From the NCBI GenBank assembly GCA_025345505.1, contig JANVCC010000030.1, positions 9,861,592 through 9,925,591 on the forward strand: a DNA stretch of 64,000 nucleotides, written 5' to 3'. Shown here in pieces: positions 43,101 through 56,400 of the stretch. A model generated the notes under the pieces. That model was not told where the DNA came from and searched no databases. It was given only the letters and a program-made list of their open reading frames with translations. The position numbers were made by a program, and so were the translations under genes. The stretch is from Todiramphus chloris collaris (taxonomy: Eukaryota; Chordata; Aves; Coraciiformes; Alcedinidae). Within the stretch, counting starts at the first letter, position 1, and every line of letters begins with the position of its first letter.

Positions 43101-44990
43101 TTTCTCTTGCCTCAAGTCCCAGCTTGCTCATTGGGCCGTCAGGAATGAAGCTCTCCCCGCCAGTCCTGCTGAACCCTTCCCCCTTCCTCCTTCCCTTGCC
43201 CCACCACCTTCCCCAGGAGTTCCTCTCTGTGCCCAGGGCTTGTTGGGGGACTCTCCCCTGGCTTTCTTATGCTGTGGGGCCAACACTTTACCCCCCAAAG
43301 TCCTTGTGTCAGGCTTTGCGTCCCACTGCAGTTATGAGGCACCCCTAAGATATCCATCCCTTCCCTACAGGGCATCAGTGTGTAGCAGGCCCTGGAGTCA
43401 TGATGAGAGTGGGTGAGTGCAGTTATTTAGGGGAGATATATGGCCCCGTGTGCAGAGGGTTGGCCGTGACTCCCTCTAGGATGCTCCATCCACCCAGCTG
43501 TGGAGCAGGGCGAGGATCCTCCAGCACCCAGGTCCCACCAGAAGCCTGCGGCAGGAGCAGGCAGGTGTCGTGGCAGGGACACCGTCTCTTCCCTGGCAGC
43601 CAGCGCAGGCAGGCTGGGAGAGCCGCCCAGCACTTTGCTGGGCTAAGCAGAAGTGGTTGGGCCATGGCGCGAGCGCGGCAAATTCCTCATTCCTCTTCCC
43701 TGCGCTGTGCTGCCTGCCTGCCATCTTTGCATGCAAACAGTAAACAGGCTGTTATTATCCAGGATGCTTTGAATAACTGTGGCTATTTTTTCTCTTCGCA
43801 GTATTCTAAAAAGGCAAAAAATTCCCTGCGGTTTCTGAGTCAACTTTTTTTTTCTTGCTCTCTTTTCTTTCCTTCCCACCACCTCTGTGACCTTGAAAAA
43901 CCAGGCGGACGAGCTCGCTGGCTCTCTCCATTTGCACTCCCCAGCCGTGCTCTGGCTGCTGCTCTTGCTGCTCCCTGTGCCTGGGGCCAAGCCTGGTGGC
44001 GAAGCAGCCCTGGGCTGGCAGTGGTGGGCTGGTCTTGGCTTGTTGAACACCTTGCCCATCACCTCCGCTGGCCAAGGTGGCTGGGGATGCTCAAGGCACC
44101 TGGGGATGTTCTGGGGGGTGCAGCTTGGGCGCACAGCCGGGGCAGAGATGTGGGGTGCTGCCTGTGCTCCTCGCTTTGTGTCCCCAGGGGTTGGAAGATG
44201 TGCATCCAGGGATGATGCAGGCAGCTGGGAGCTGAGGGGAGCATGAGAGCAGCTCAACCATCCACGTGTCAATCATCCATCCATCTGTGCACAAGGGCAG
44301 CACCAGCAGCACGGCATGTTGGGCCAGGACAGGCTGCAGGCAGGAAACAACCCCACGCTTAAAGTGCATCCCTGCCTGCTGGAGGAAGACGTGCCTGGTG
44401 GGGTGGGCTCCATGCGCAGCCCCAGGTTGTTTCATCTCAGTAAAATTTTGGGGGTGCTTTGTACGCTCTGGCATCAAGGATCAATGATGATCCCAGACGC
44501 ATGGTGGTGGGGAGGTGAGGAAGAGGAGGTCAGTGCCAGTCGGGATGCAGAGGATGGGCAGGATCCACACCATGCCCCTCTCCCACCGACTGTTTAGTGC
44601 TGATGGCACAGCTGGAGCTCTGTTCAAATCACTGGCTGCAGCTAAGGCTCAGTTTAAGCAGTGGTGGCAATGACCAATAAATTCATGCTCATGCAGCACA
44701 TCTGGGGGAAAACCAGCACTGGGCTTTTGCAGGAGGTATCTGTCCATGCTGGGGAGGCACCAGGGTAGAAGCTGGGGGATGGTGGATCCCCAGGACAGGT
44801 GGGCTTCAGACAGCAGCTCTGCAGCGGAGGATCAGCCACAGAGCTGTGTCAAGGTGAGTCTCAGATGAAAGGCTTGGGAACCAACAGCCCCCTCGGGGTT
44901 CTGAGAAAGTACTGGCAAGCAGGATGGGGTGATTCAATGTCTAGAGAGTAGTGAGTGCGAGGCCTCACCTCTGGGACCAAGCACTTCCCA
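40106..44990. other. Intergenic stretch without recognisable genes
   Basis: No exon series, domain or RNA gene seen. It holds the ATTTT microsatellite at 40833-40891. Longer open frames (up to about 271 codons, 43.4-44.2 kb) have no recognisable product and lie in locally GC-rich DNA. Confidence 0.55.
40833..40891. repeat. (ATTTT)n microsatellite
   Basis: About 12 uninterrupted attttat-phase pentamers, 0.75 kb after the AMOTL2 poly(A) signal. Confidence 0.95.
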
Positions 44991-45069
44991 GGAACACGAG
45001 AGCAGCAATAACCAGGCAAGAGAGCAGGAGCAGAGGGCTCTCTGCTTGGCAAAGCTGGGTCACAGGAAA

Positions 45070-45190
45070 TCCTAGCATCGCTGAGGTTGACAGGGATCTC
45101 TGGAGACCTTAGGTCACCTCCCTGCCTGGAGCAAAGTCACAGCACGAGACTCGGGACTTCATGGAGTGGAGCTGCCATAGCGCATGGGGT
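45070..45190 (-). mobile_element. Possible diverged CR1 3'-end fragment
   Basis: The sequence aggttgacagggatctctgg followed by agacctt-aggtcacctccctgcctggagcaaagtcac resembles the reverse complement of a CR1 3' end (ggttggaagggacctctgg ... gcagggtcac). Similarity is weak and short. Confidence 0.35.
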
Positions 45191-45199
45191 TGGGGGTCC

Positions 45200-48100
45200 T
45201 CCAGCATCCAGGCAGACCCTGCTGTTTCATCAGTGCAGAAGCATGCAGAGGACTCATGGGATGTTGGCCTCAACAGCATTACTGAATGGAAAGGGGGGGA
45301 CAAGCTGCCTGCAGCACGAGCAGGGGCGGCAGCTGAGCATACAATAATTTTAAACACCTGTCTAATAGTTGGGGGGGGCTCCAAAATCAGCTGGGGCTTG
45401 GGGACGTCTCCCATGTGCCTGCCCCCCACGGAGCTCATGAGATGCCATCTCTTGCTGCTCATGACAGCCATTATACTATTCCTGTGTGTAAATTAAGTAG
45501 TTCTGCACCCTGACTTCTATAGACAAGTTCTGTTGTAAAGGGTGGCAGCAAGCATCCCTGATGCGACACACTTCACCTGCCATCAGTGGGTCAGTGTGAG
45601 CAGAGGGCAGAGGTGCAAGAAACATTTTGGAGTTAAATAATTTTTTTAGCTAAACGTCATTCATGTCAGCATCGTCAGTGTTTGAGTTGTCAATCGCCCA
45701 AGATGCCTTTTTATTTCTCCATTTATTTTGACCAAAACCAGCAACACGAAGTGTTTCACCATGACATTTTAGAAGCCTGACTTCCTACCAGGCAGGGGTT
45801 GTTTTCCAAAGCTTTTAATTTTCGAATGTGCCACTGTAAATATTCAGGCAGAAACTGGAAAGAAAAGGAAATGTGGGGTTTTTTTGGTTGCTTGTTGGGT
45901 TTTGCTGTAGCAGGAAAGTTTTAGAGGTTCATGACAGGTCCCAGCACACTGTTCCAGTGGGACCAGCATAAGCACACAGGGCTGGATCCAGCCCAGAGCA
46001 AAGGGCAAGTCCCCAGGGCTGCAGGGCCAAGTCCTGCCATGGGGCACTGAAAAGTGCTCGGTCCAAATATCTGAAGACAGCCAGGATTAATTCACTGGGT
46101 GGAGACAAATTGTGGTCATTAGAAGCTCTTTTAGAAGCAAGGGGGCTCAGAAGAGGGATGCAGCTCGTGGCACTTCCTTGGCCAGGCAGGCAAATGACAC
46201 ACAGCCGCAGGGGATGGAGGCAGTTGGAGCCATCTCTCAGGGCAGAGAAAGCCTTTAAAAACCACTGAAATTCATTTTCCAGGTCTTAACACCAGCACTG
46301 AGTCACCACACAGTAACAGTGCTCACAAAATTTCAAGCAAAATATTTTCCCATACAGAAATGGCTTGGTTTGGGGATTTTTTTCCACCTTTTTTTTTTTT
46401 AAATAAAAAAATCCCTGAGTTCTCTCTTCCAGGAAAAACTGGACATTTGGCCTCCCTGCCCACGGAGGGGAAAACATTTCCTTGTAATTGTGCTTCCCTC
46501 TCTACTTTAGAGCTAAAAGTCTTCTAAAAAACCAAGTGTGTAAGAATTAGTTAATTGAAGAGAAGGTGCCTATTTCTCACTGTTCTCATACTTAGGAAAA
46601 TCACAGAAATAAAATATGGGGCAAACAATTGGCTCCAGGCTGAAGGAAAGTTTTAACTCCCGATGCTTTAAATTTCGCACGTACAAGGTTTTTTTGAAAT
46701 TTTTCACTGGGTGTGGGAGGGGAAATCACTTCCCTTTAATTTCCTAATTCTTCATCTGAGGAAGCTGGAGCGTGTTTCATGTCAAGCTGACACTTGGAAG
46801 CCAAAGGTCACATTGAGATCCCCTGTGGTGCTTTTCTCCCCAGGTTTTTGAATGGCCCTAGGCTGAAACAAAGATGGGATGCTGCAGCCACCATCAGAGC
46901 CAGGACAGGGGAGATGCCCTGTCCCCACAGCAGGTGCTGGGGGTGAACTCCTTCCCTGTGCCCCCTCCCAGGGAGCCCGTCTTGCCCCCGCTGCCTGCCC
47001 CACATACTCCCTCCCACTGCGCAGTCTGGAAGCTGCAGGCAGGGGGATGAGAAAGGTGTTACAGAGCCTTAAATGAAAAAAAAAAAAAAACCCTCATTTC
47101 AGGGAGAAAAACACAAACAGCAAGAGGCAGAATGTGAATTTTGGCCTCAACGGAAAATGACACAGGCTGGAAAATATTCCCACTCGCATTTTTACAGCCT
47201 TAAAGCACAATCCTTTTTTTTTTTTCCCCTCTTGCATAGGGTTCAGCATAAATTAACACTACATCAGCAGAGCCCAGCCTTGCAATCCCATGGCATGTCC
47301 CAGCAATCTGTAAGCAACCCCGTATTTGCAGAGTAAACAGGGTCAGTACGGAGGGTAGGTCAGGGCTACATGTGCCTGGACACACTGGACAGCAGCATCT
47401 GCCACTTTTGGGTAGCAAGGGCAAGCCTCCAACGCTGTGACTGGCCATCCCGGCATGTCTTGGACTCACCAAAAGTTTAGAAGCATGTTTCTATAGTAAC
47501 CAAAATACTATTTTTTCTAGATGTCAAAGAAAAAAAAATTGGAATTAAAGTAAAAAAAAACCCCAAAAAAACAAAAGAAAAGAATCAACAGAGGAAATTC
47601 TAAGAAAATTAAATCAGCCAAAAAACTGGCAAGCGAGTCCCTCTCCCTGGCTCTCCCTGTTGAACAATGACTGAAAACAAGCAGGGAAGATGCTCATGGT
47701 GCAAGCGAGGTTGTCTCCATGCCAGGAAGCACATCAGGGCTGCACTTTGCCAGCTGGGGCTATTCCTGAGCTGCTGCCCTGTGTGCCAAACCAGGAGTGT
47801 CTCCATCTCAGAATAGAGCCACCACAGAGACATTGCCCCAAGGTGGCTATTTCTGGTTGTGTCCCTGCAGACTTAAATGTGTGTCTCCAGCATCCAGGAG
47901 GCTCCTTCTCTGGGCCCAAACACAGCTCACTTCTGTCGAAGAGCTCCTATATTTTCATCTTGGTCCTTGCTCCTCTTCCATTCATTTTTCTCATTTTGCT
48001 TGGCCTTATGGCATGACTGTTTAACCAGCAGTATTGATTTTTCTTCCAAACGTTTGGCTGGCTCCAAGGCTGATCGGTGAGTGGAGCCATCCTGACTCAG

Positions 48101-49975
48101 GGAGAACCACTGATCGTCAGGGATGAAGGCTGAGCATTGCCCAGCACCCCAGCCACCCCACACAGGTCTCACCAGCAGGTCAGGAAAACTAGGTTGCCAA
48201 GTCACAGGCATTTTTTTTTGTGCTCTGCTTTCTTGTTTACTGCTGCATGCAGGTCATAATCCCTTCTGTCCTCTTTTATGCCAGGCATTTGCTGGCAGTG
48301 CTGCCAGACAAGCTTCAAGCTGTCAGCGAGTCCCTGCCCTGCAGTGGGGCACGTGTGCCACAGCTGCAGCTGAGCTCGGGGAGGCAGCTGGTGGCTTTGT
48401 GGACACTTGTGCTGCAGAGGAACAAGAGTGAGGGGGAATGAACAATATCCTTGGGACTGCTGCATCGTGGGCAGCAGGAGGGCTTGCTCAGGAGGCTGGG
48501 GTTGCAGAAAGCATTGCTCTGTTGTAAAGCAACTAAGATATCACATCATCCTCCTTGGCTCCTGTTTGCTTCAAGGCAGAAGAACCAACCTCCACCCTTC
48601 CAAACCATATGCTCTTCATGCTTCACCCCATCTCCACTCCCATGGCCAAAACACCATCTCTGTTCCATGGTCCATCTCCACTCCCACTGCTCCTTTGAGT
48701 CTGGTGTCCTGCAGCTGGGAGAGCACTGAAAACTACCCTGAATCTGGAGCATCTCCAGCTCCACAACCTGTCCAGACTCCAGCACTAGCAATCCTTGGCA
48801 TGACCATAAATACTTAAGAATGGAATCATGAGTGTACAGGCTCCTGTTGTGCTGTTGATCCCTCTTGCTGCCTCAACACACAGTCTTACATTGCACAACC
48901 AATGCACAGCTGCGCATCTCCTTGACTGGATCTCGCTCACACGCCAGGGAATAAAATCCCAGGATGACAAAGCAGCAGCATGCCAGCGTGAGCTCCACTA
49001 CCATAAAACAAACATGAGGCTTAACCCTTGAAAGTGAGCATGGGCAGAGCATTCCTGAGCATCTTCTTTTGGGGCAGGCTGTTCCCACTGTAGGTCCAAA
49101 ACAAGCTCAGTCCCTTCCTTTGCTGGAAGAATGGGGGGCAGATGGCCTTTGCGGTGGGTCTGCTCTCTGGGCTTTTCTTTCCCTTGAAGATGTCATTCTG
49201 GGGGAGCAGGTCTCTGCAGCTCAGCCCTGCTCTCTTCCTGTCCTAGGTGGCCGGCGACATGGGTCAAGCCCTCCTGTGTTTCAACAGTGGGCTTTGACAA
49301 CTGAAAGACATGGGTTTGATTGTGCTACCCACAGACACATCAAGGGCCCAGGAACAGTCAGTCTTCCCTCCTGCAGACAAGAATTTGCTGGGTAATCCTG
49401 GATGCTCCCTGAGCTTGTCTTTAAGAGCATGATTAGAAAGTGTTAGCTGTCTCCAACATGCCAAGGCAAGAGTTACCTCTTCCTTCAGGTTCTGCAACAA
49501 ACTGCTGGTGCTTTGCTTTTGTGCAACACCTGGAGACTTTCCAGAAGCTGGGACAGGTATGGGAGGTATGGGAGCCTCTGCCGCTGGGCCTCCCAGGAAA
49601 GCTGGGTCAGCCGGCAGTCCTGAAAGAGGTGTTTGCTGCTGAGCTCCATCCATGGCACAGTGGCTTGGGAGGGTGTCACTGTACTCACCCCTTCCCCAGG
49701 AGAAGAACCAAGGCGGGGTTTGTGATACCTTGCTTCGTTTTATCCTGGTTTTGAACCGCTGTTTCCCAGGGGCTGGGCCTAACCTTCCTCTCCTATTCTG
49801 GTGTTGTTCAAAAATAAGAATTCCACAAATTCTTTCAAAACTCCCCAACTTTTTCAGCCTCCCTGCAATCTCAGGGCTTTGTCGCCCTTGAAAACCCGTG
49901 GAATGAGCAGCATTTCCCTGGTGTCGTAATGCTGACATAACAGGGTGGTGAATCAGTGGGGATCTTGCTGCCTGA
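45200..49975. other. Intergenic stretch without recognisable genes
   Basis: AT-richer than the DNA near AMOTL2, with several A or T homopolymers (about 46.39, 47.08, 47.21 and 47.55 kb). Nothing codes convincingly on either strand. Confidence 0.55.
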
Positions 49976-49979
49976 ACCA

Positions 49980-50340
49980 TGTTGTATCATTGTTATTGCT
50001 GAAGTTTTGCTATTTTAAGCCACAAAGCCCCATACAATCCAGTCTAAATGGCGAATAACTCTGTCGTATCCAATTTCAAATCTATGAACTGGTGAGAACT
50101 GTATTAATGCAAAACTATTCTGGTTCATGAGACCCTGGTCCAAACAAACTGGATGCCATGCGGTAATCCAAGCGGTGTGTAACATTATAAAGTGTATAAA
50201 TAGCCCCTGCTGGCCTTCGCCTGGGTGTGTCGGAGGGGCAGGAGGAATTATAACCCCTGTGTTTGCCTCAGAAAGACAAACTGAAAACTAGCAATGGGTT
50301 TGGGGCTTGAATTGACATTCAATTCTGGTTTCTGTCACAA
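49980..50340. mobile_element. Possible solo-LTR-like element
   Basis: Starts tgttgtatcattg, is about 350 bp long, contains a TATA-box-like tataaata at about 50197, and ends near acaatacagaca. This fits an LTR promoter layout, but no poly(A) hexamer or target duplication is clear and no internal retroviral sequence is present. Low confidence. Confidence 0.25.
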
Positions 50341-50344
50341 TACA

Positions 50345-52430
50345 GACAAAAAAGCAGGTGAGCTTTGTTTAATAGAAGCCTCAGGAGACCTTCAGCCTGC
50401 ACTTTTTCAGGTCTTTAAGTAACAAACTGGGGTGATTGGTTCCCAAACAGTGGTCCCCGCTTTGCTGCCAGGCACAGCATCCCTGACACTGCCCTGCCAG
50501 GGATGGGTTTGCCTCCTGCAGATTTAAAGCTGCCTGCTGCGTTGAAATCAACTAATCCAGCAGCATCCAGTGCATGTCATACTCTCACTACATTTCCAGG
50601 AAAAGGCTGACGTATCTGCAGACTGAGGGGCAGAGGCCATGGAGCCACCAAAACAAGGGCAAGTGACTCTCCAGATGTCCTAGCGAGACAGCCCGCATGG
50701 GGACATCCTTTGAGCCCCTGGAGGTGATGGGGGAGTCCATCAGCCCCCAGGTTACAGCAGCCCTGCCACGGAGGGCTGAGCCCTGCTTAGGTCCAGCATC
50801 CCCCTTACCCAAGGCACAGGGTGAATGAACTCCAGTGCTGGAGTTTGGAGCGGACACTATGTCCACATTCTTCAGTCAGGGGCCAGGAATGTCAGCTCCT
50901 GTCCTGACGCCAGGGACTTGCATTCCTCCCTGATGCTGCTCCCAAAAAATGCCAGCCCAGAACTGTGCTAGGGAGAGGGGTGCTACTCGGTCGGGGGGGA
51001 CAGGAGGAGACATGCTAAAGCTGCAGAAAAGCCTTTCCTGAGCAGAGCAGGGGTTAGCATGCGTGTGCTCACACGTGTTTACTAAACACTGTTCCCAGCA
51101 AGCGGGAATGGCTGGAATTCACCCCCCTCGCTCCCTGCCAGACCCCAAGGACACACGGGCGGACCCAGGGAATTCACTTCTCCAGCTTGTTGCCATGGCT
51201 GCATATTTCATAGACCCAAGCAGAAAAACAAACAAAAAAAACCCAACAAAAAGGCCCAAAACAAAACAAAACCACAACGTCAATAACAAGATAAAACAAA
51301 CAAACAATCAACAACAAAACAAACAAACAAAACAAAAATGAACAAACCCAAAACATTTTATTGGGAGTGAAGAAAAATAGCAGGAGGAAAAAATGCAGAA
51401 GAGTAATGAAAAGGACTAGTGAGTCCAAGAAATGTATTAGATCATCCTTAGAAACTGATGTCTGAGGAGTTCTCCATAGCTCAGGCTATTCTAATATTTA
51501 TTGCATGTTATTTAAACCATGACTCCTGGCATGAGCTGGGACTCAACAGCACTATGTGTTTCTCAGAAACATTATTAAAAGCCAGGCTTGGACTTCAGGA
51601 CCACTTGAGAGGTGCTGGAAGAAGCACCACGTTGGCTGCAGAAGGCAGTTCACTTCCAGTTGAGCTGCTGGCGGGGTGGCAGCCGGGGGATATCCAGCAA
51701 GCAGGACGCAGTGCAGAGCTGGCAAGCAGGGCGGTGTGGGATCTAAACTGTGGGCAAGATAAAATCCTTAGAGAGGCCAAGCAAGGCCAGGCCAGTGCCT
51801 GGCTCCGGTGTGAGCATGCAGAGGAGCCAGGGCAGGACTCCCTCACACCTTCGTCAGTCTTACCCATACCTCGCCTTCCTGTCATCGATTGAGCAATGGT
51901 GAGGCGCAAAGCTGTGGGCAGGCAGGTACCCCTAGTTCCTCTGCTCCCGAAGGGAGTTGTTTCTATCGGTGCACTGGGTATTTTAAATCATTCCATGGGC
52001 AGTTTTTACGAGCAGGTTTTGGCATGCAGATTGTGAGGTTTTGCTCTCTGCACTTCATGGCCTTGGCACTCTGGCAAAGTTTCTCTTCCTCGTGCAGAGA
52101 CACTGCAGGGTATCAGGAGCCTGGAGTTCCCACTCTGACCAAGATTATGAAAGTCTGCCTCAGTTTCCCCTGCGGTACCAAGTCCAGTTTGCATGGGAGC
52201 AACATGTGTGCCAAAGCACAGCTGGTTTTAAAACCCTGCAATGCTATGGTACCCTCAGCTCTACTCCTATCCCCTGGGAGGAGTACGTCTCTGCAGCAGG
52301 GTTTGTTCTCTCATGGGATTCCCCATCACAAGACACAGGTATGGACTGAGGGTGGCACAGCCTCTGCTCCATGCCAGGAGCACTAGGGCCAGCTGATCCC
52401 ATGCCTCTCTGAGGCCAGGTGCCCAGAGAA
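50345..52430. other. Intergenic stretch without recognisable genes
   Basis: Contains an A-rich low-complexity tract at 51222-51350 (aacaaaac-type). Otherwise featureless on both strands. Confidence 0.55.
51222..51350. repeat. A-rich low-complexity tract
   Basis: Irregular aaac/aaacaaac units over about 130 bp; no bounded element around it. Confidence 0.8.
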
Positions 52431-52444
52431 GAGTTTCCCCTAGG

Positions 52445-53021
52445 GATGAATCATAGAGTGGTAGGGGTTGGAAGAGGCCTCTGGACATCATTGAGTCCAA
52501 CCCCCCTGCCAGAGCAGGGTCACCCAGGGCAGGCCAGGAAGAGATCCAGGAAGGTTTTGAAAGTCTCTAGAGACTTCACCACCTCTCTGGCACTGTTCCA
52601 GGGCTCCATCACCCTCACAGGACAGAAGTTTTTCTTCACGTTGAGGTGGAACTTCCTGTGTTCCAGTCTGACCATTGCCCCTTGTTCTCTCACAGGGCAC
52701 CACTGAAAAGAGCCTGGCCCCTTCTGCTTGACGTCCACCCTTCAGATAGTTTTAAATGTTAGTGAGATCCCCTCTCAGTCTTCTCCAGACTAAACAGCCC
52801 CAGGGCTCTCAGCCTTTTCTCGTAAGAGAGATGCTCCAGTCCCTTCATCATCCTCATAGCCTCCCTTGGACTCTCTCATATTACTCTGTCCCTCTTGAAC
52901 TGGGGAGACCAGAACTGGATGCAATACTCCAGATGTGGTCGCACTAGGGCAGAGTAGAGAGGGAGGAGAACGTCCCTCGACCCGCTGGCCACGCTCTTCT
53001 TCAGGCACCCAAGGCACCACT
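52445..53021 (-). mobile_element. CR1 LINE 3' end, minus strand, 5'-truncated
   Basis: Reverse complement of about 575 bp of CR1: the 3' end aatcatagagtggtaggggt, the ggaagaggcctctggacatc block and the agtccaacccccctgcc block. It then runs through the ttgttctctcacagggcacc region to gccacgctcttcttcaggca, and stops abruptly where a GC-rich 38-bp repeat begins. One frame still reads [18 protein letters not shown], the C-terminal part of ORF2. Inactive. Confidence 0.9.
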
Positions 53022-53190
53022 GGCGGGGCCGGGAGGAGGCGGAGCGGGCGGCGGGGAGCGGCGGGGCCNNNNNNNNNNGGCGGGGCCGGGAGGAGGCGGA
53101 GCGGGCGGCGGGGAGCGGCGGGGCCGGGAGGAGGCGGAGCGGGCCGTGGGGCGCGGCGGGGCCGGGAGGAGGCGGTGCCCGCGCCGCGGC
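53022..53190. repeat. GC-rich tandem repeat, 38-bp unit, containing a gap
   Basis: Units begin ggcggggccgggaggaggcg. One unit plus 9 bases lie left of the gap; two full units and a partial one lie right of it. Units are near-identical at first, then diverge (gggccgtggggcgc variant). Confidence 0.9.
53069..53078. other. Assembly gap (10 N)
   Basis: Placeholder gap inside the 38-bp repeat. The 47 bases on each side are identical (53022-53068 and 53079-53125), which points to an unmerged overlap or a collapsed array. Confidence 0.99.
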
Positions 53191-53439
53191 CGCTGCGCTG
53201 CGGGGCAGCCCCGTGCGGGCAGTGACCTCTAGCGTCCCGCTCTGCCCCGGCACGGCCCGGGGCCACGGACACACAGGTGCTGGTGCGGGCGGAGGGGGGG
53301 GGCGGTGTCTCCGAAGCACAGCTTGCACTTGGGGAAGGTAAAAAGCGGCCTCGGGTTCGCTCGATGGAGACGGAGTAGCGGCTAACCCTTCGGCGCGAGG
53401 ACACGTCACTCCTTGTCAGAGCCACAGTGCTTCTCTGCC

Positions 53440-56400
53440 TGCCTGGTTACAGCACCAAAATCCGCAGAACGCAGAAGACGTCTGCCTCCAAGTGCTTAAA
53501 AACTGCACACAAACCCCGCACTCTTATCATCCTCCTTGCCGCAAATACTTGATGCCGAGGGGGCTCTTTAAAAATCGCAGTTAGTCAGCGATTTCCCATG
53601 TCAGCGTGGCAATGAAGGTCTCCAGCCAAGGGCATGCTCATAGGCGTGATCATGAAGGAGCATTTCTCCCCACCCGATTTCATTCTGGGCACAGTAACAG
53701 GTCTTTTATGCAGGCCTCGCTGTTCTCGCCTGCACAGGCGAAACAAAGCTCATGAATTGGGGATAGGAAATCTGTTGCCCTCTCCAGGAGGGATTAGTAA
53801 CGTGAGCGGTGAGATTCCAGTATTACCAAAATAAAAGCAGTCTTGAAATTGAATGGCATGACTGTAAACTTTCTGCATGGCAGAATGCTCGTTTCCACCG
53901 ACCTAACCCTCACCCTGACCCATGTGGAGATGCCTCCAGCAGGAGACAGGAGATAGAATTAATTTCTGTGATCCATTACTGGATGCTGCGACCAGTCCCA
54001 TCACCTGCAGCTCAGCAAAAAGACAAAGAAATGAAAAATGCTGTAATGTGACCTGTGGAAGCTATTCAAGGTTATGCTTCTGCTTTACAGGGAAAGGCCA
54101 AGTAAATGTAGCTTATTTTGCTTATGGAAGAGCAATGACTGATCACAGTGATCACAAAGCAAGGAAATTCCATGTAGCTGGTGATTCTGAATATAATGAA
54201 AGCTGGTGACAAGGAAATCTGAGGCAAAATGCATCAGGGTGAGTGACTCTGCTCGGTCTAGGTATGGAAGAGCCCACAGCTGCCCTCCTCTGCTCCTTGC
54301 TGACACAACTCCTCTGGTTCCTCTCCCTCTTTCTCCTTTTCTCAGTAAATCTCCACCTGATTATCAAGGATAAATGCTGGATAAAGAATGGAAATAACCT
54401 CTGAGCCATGCAGCTGGAGATAGGCTCACAACTGGACTAAAGTCCAGCCTGCAAGGAGAATGGAGGCATCTGGCAGAGAGACTCCCTGTTTCTGCAGTCC
54501 ATTAGCTCAGTGACTTGTTGCTGAATCACCTGGTCTAGAAGATGCCTGCCTTGGGATTTTTGTCACAGCAGTGACAAAGTTTTAACCATCAGAGGAACAA
54601 GCTGGTGAAAACATGCAAAGATCTGCAGATCACTTATCCCCTCTTGGAATCTGTCGTTCAAGACAAGGTGAGACCTGTCTCAAGAAAGTCCCTACATACA
54701 GGATCTCTCCTTGCTGACTCTGGGGCCTTAAAAGGTTTTTCATCTATGTGGGAATACTGGATATTTTATGAAATAATTTTAAAATGTTTGTGTATTTTTG
54801 TTGTTGTTAATTTAATTGAATTTCAGGTATACATAACTTCTGTGTGGTGTGAGCTGCTGCAGAATGAATGGTCCAGCAGGGACTCTGAAAACACAGTCAG
54901 AATAGATGGATGGGAGGAGGCCAGGCTGTCTTTCCACAACCTTTTTCCTGATCCTTACCTCATTTTCAGGACGAGGATCTGTGAAAACATAGCAGCCCTG
55001 AAAGAACAGAATACAGTCAAAAGCATCAAAGCATTTTAATGAGGCAAAGCATCCCGCTAAGTCTTTTGGTTTATTGGTGTTGAGTAGGTTCCAAGCCCAA
55101 AGAAAAGGACTCAGAAAGAATCTATTAAAATAGTTGGCTTATGGGATCTGCAAAGTAAGCATAATTAAAACGGATCTATTTTTATCTCTGTGAGAATGTA
55201 TCAGCTACAGGAATCTGTTTTTCACAAGTAAAATTTATTTGTCTTCACTAATTGATGTCCAGTTTTGCTTAGGGCATAACAGTATTGCCCAGTGCTGGGA
55301 AGAGAAGAAATACCTTCAACTGGCCATGATATAATAGTGACTCAGAACCTATGTACAGCTCAGGAAATCAATATCAGTACTCTTCTTCATCCCCATTGTC
55401 AGGTTCTGGGGGGTTTGAACACCCCTCTGCTTCAGGCCAAAGGCCACCAGAAGCCATGGAAAGATTCCTGTTGCCCCCCATGATTTCCATAGTATCGTCT
55501 AGCATTCACCACAATCTATTTGGTTACAGCAATAAGTTAACCACTGCCAGATCTGTAGGAACTCACCATAGGTGCCCAGCCCACAGACCAGAGCTGGAGC
55601 CAGGTGTCTCTCTGGTGTGAGTGCAGAGGCAAAAATCTCCCAATTATTCCTTCCACTGAATAGGAGTCACCTAGGAATGGCAGGATCCAAAGTCCAAAAT
55701 ATTTGCTAGCAAAAGGGTTTTCTCATCCTCTGTGTTCAAGTAGTGAGCAGGTTTTACTCTTTCCCAGCCACTTTGTTGGCTGGTGTTGGTGACGTTCCAA
55801 GAATTGTGTCACCACTTGGCCAGAAAATGGGAGACAAGAGTTAGATCTCTGCAGCCTAAGGAAATTGCTGCTCCCCAAAAAAATCTAAACCCTGAGAGGA
55901 CCATGAGAGTCATGTTCACATCCAGGGGTTCCACAACATTTTCTGTAGAGGGAGTGGGATTCAGCATGCTGTGTGAGTTGGTCAGTGCTTCTTTTTGGTT
56001 CTCATGTGCAGTAACTTTTATCCTAGTAAAAAATGGGGATTTTATTAGTTTCTCCAAAAGGCAGTCAAATGAATATTTTCCACTTCCTGGGCAATTGCTC
56101 CAATTGTGCTTTTGTAAAAGAAGGATGGAATACAATGACTCCTACAACTAATGATCTCCATTCTTCTATCATGTGTGGGCTCTGAAAAACCCTGGTAAAC
56201 CATAAACCAGCTCACACTGCCAAAGCACAGGGAAAAACTTACATAAGTGATCTGTAAATATGACCGCATAAGTTTATGACTACTGTTCAGTTGCCTTCCC
56301 AAGGGAAAAGGGAAAGGTACAGAGTGGACTGAGCTCTCTGAGGCTGGGTGCTGAGTTTGGAGTCATGTGCTGAAACTACGATGCAAGGTATGTTGTTTCA

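Larger units (their letters stand above)
53022..53430. promoter_or_regulatory. Isolated CpG island
   Basis: About 400 bp of very GC- and CpG-rich DNA: the 38-bp repeat plus unique sequence to about 53.33 kb, then a fall to AT-rich DNA. It could be an orphan promoter, but no coding exon follows on either side, and much of the island is tandem repeat. Confidence 0.4.

Noticed and set aside
43400-44215. 271-codon plus-strand frame downstream of AMOTL2
   Set aside because: Composition is that of local GC-rich DNA, with no domain, conserved motif or exon structure.
54605-55039. 144-codon plus-strand frame with a hydrophobic segment
   Set aside because: No family resemblance; the hydrophobic part comes from an AT-rich gttgttgtt stretch.
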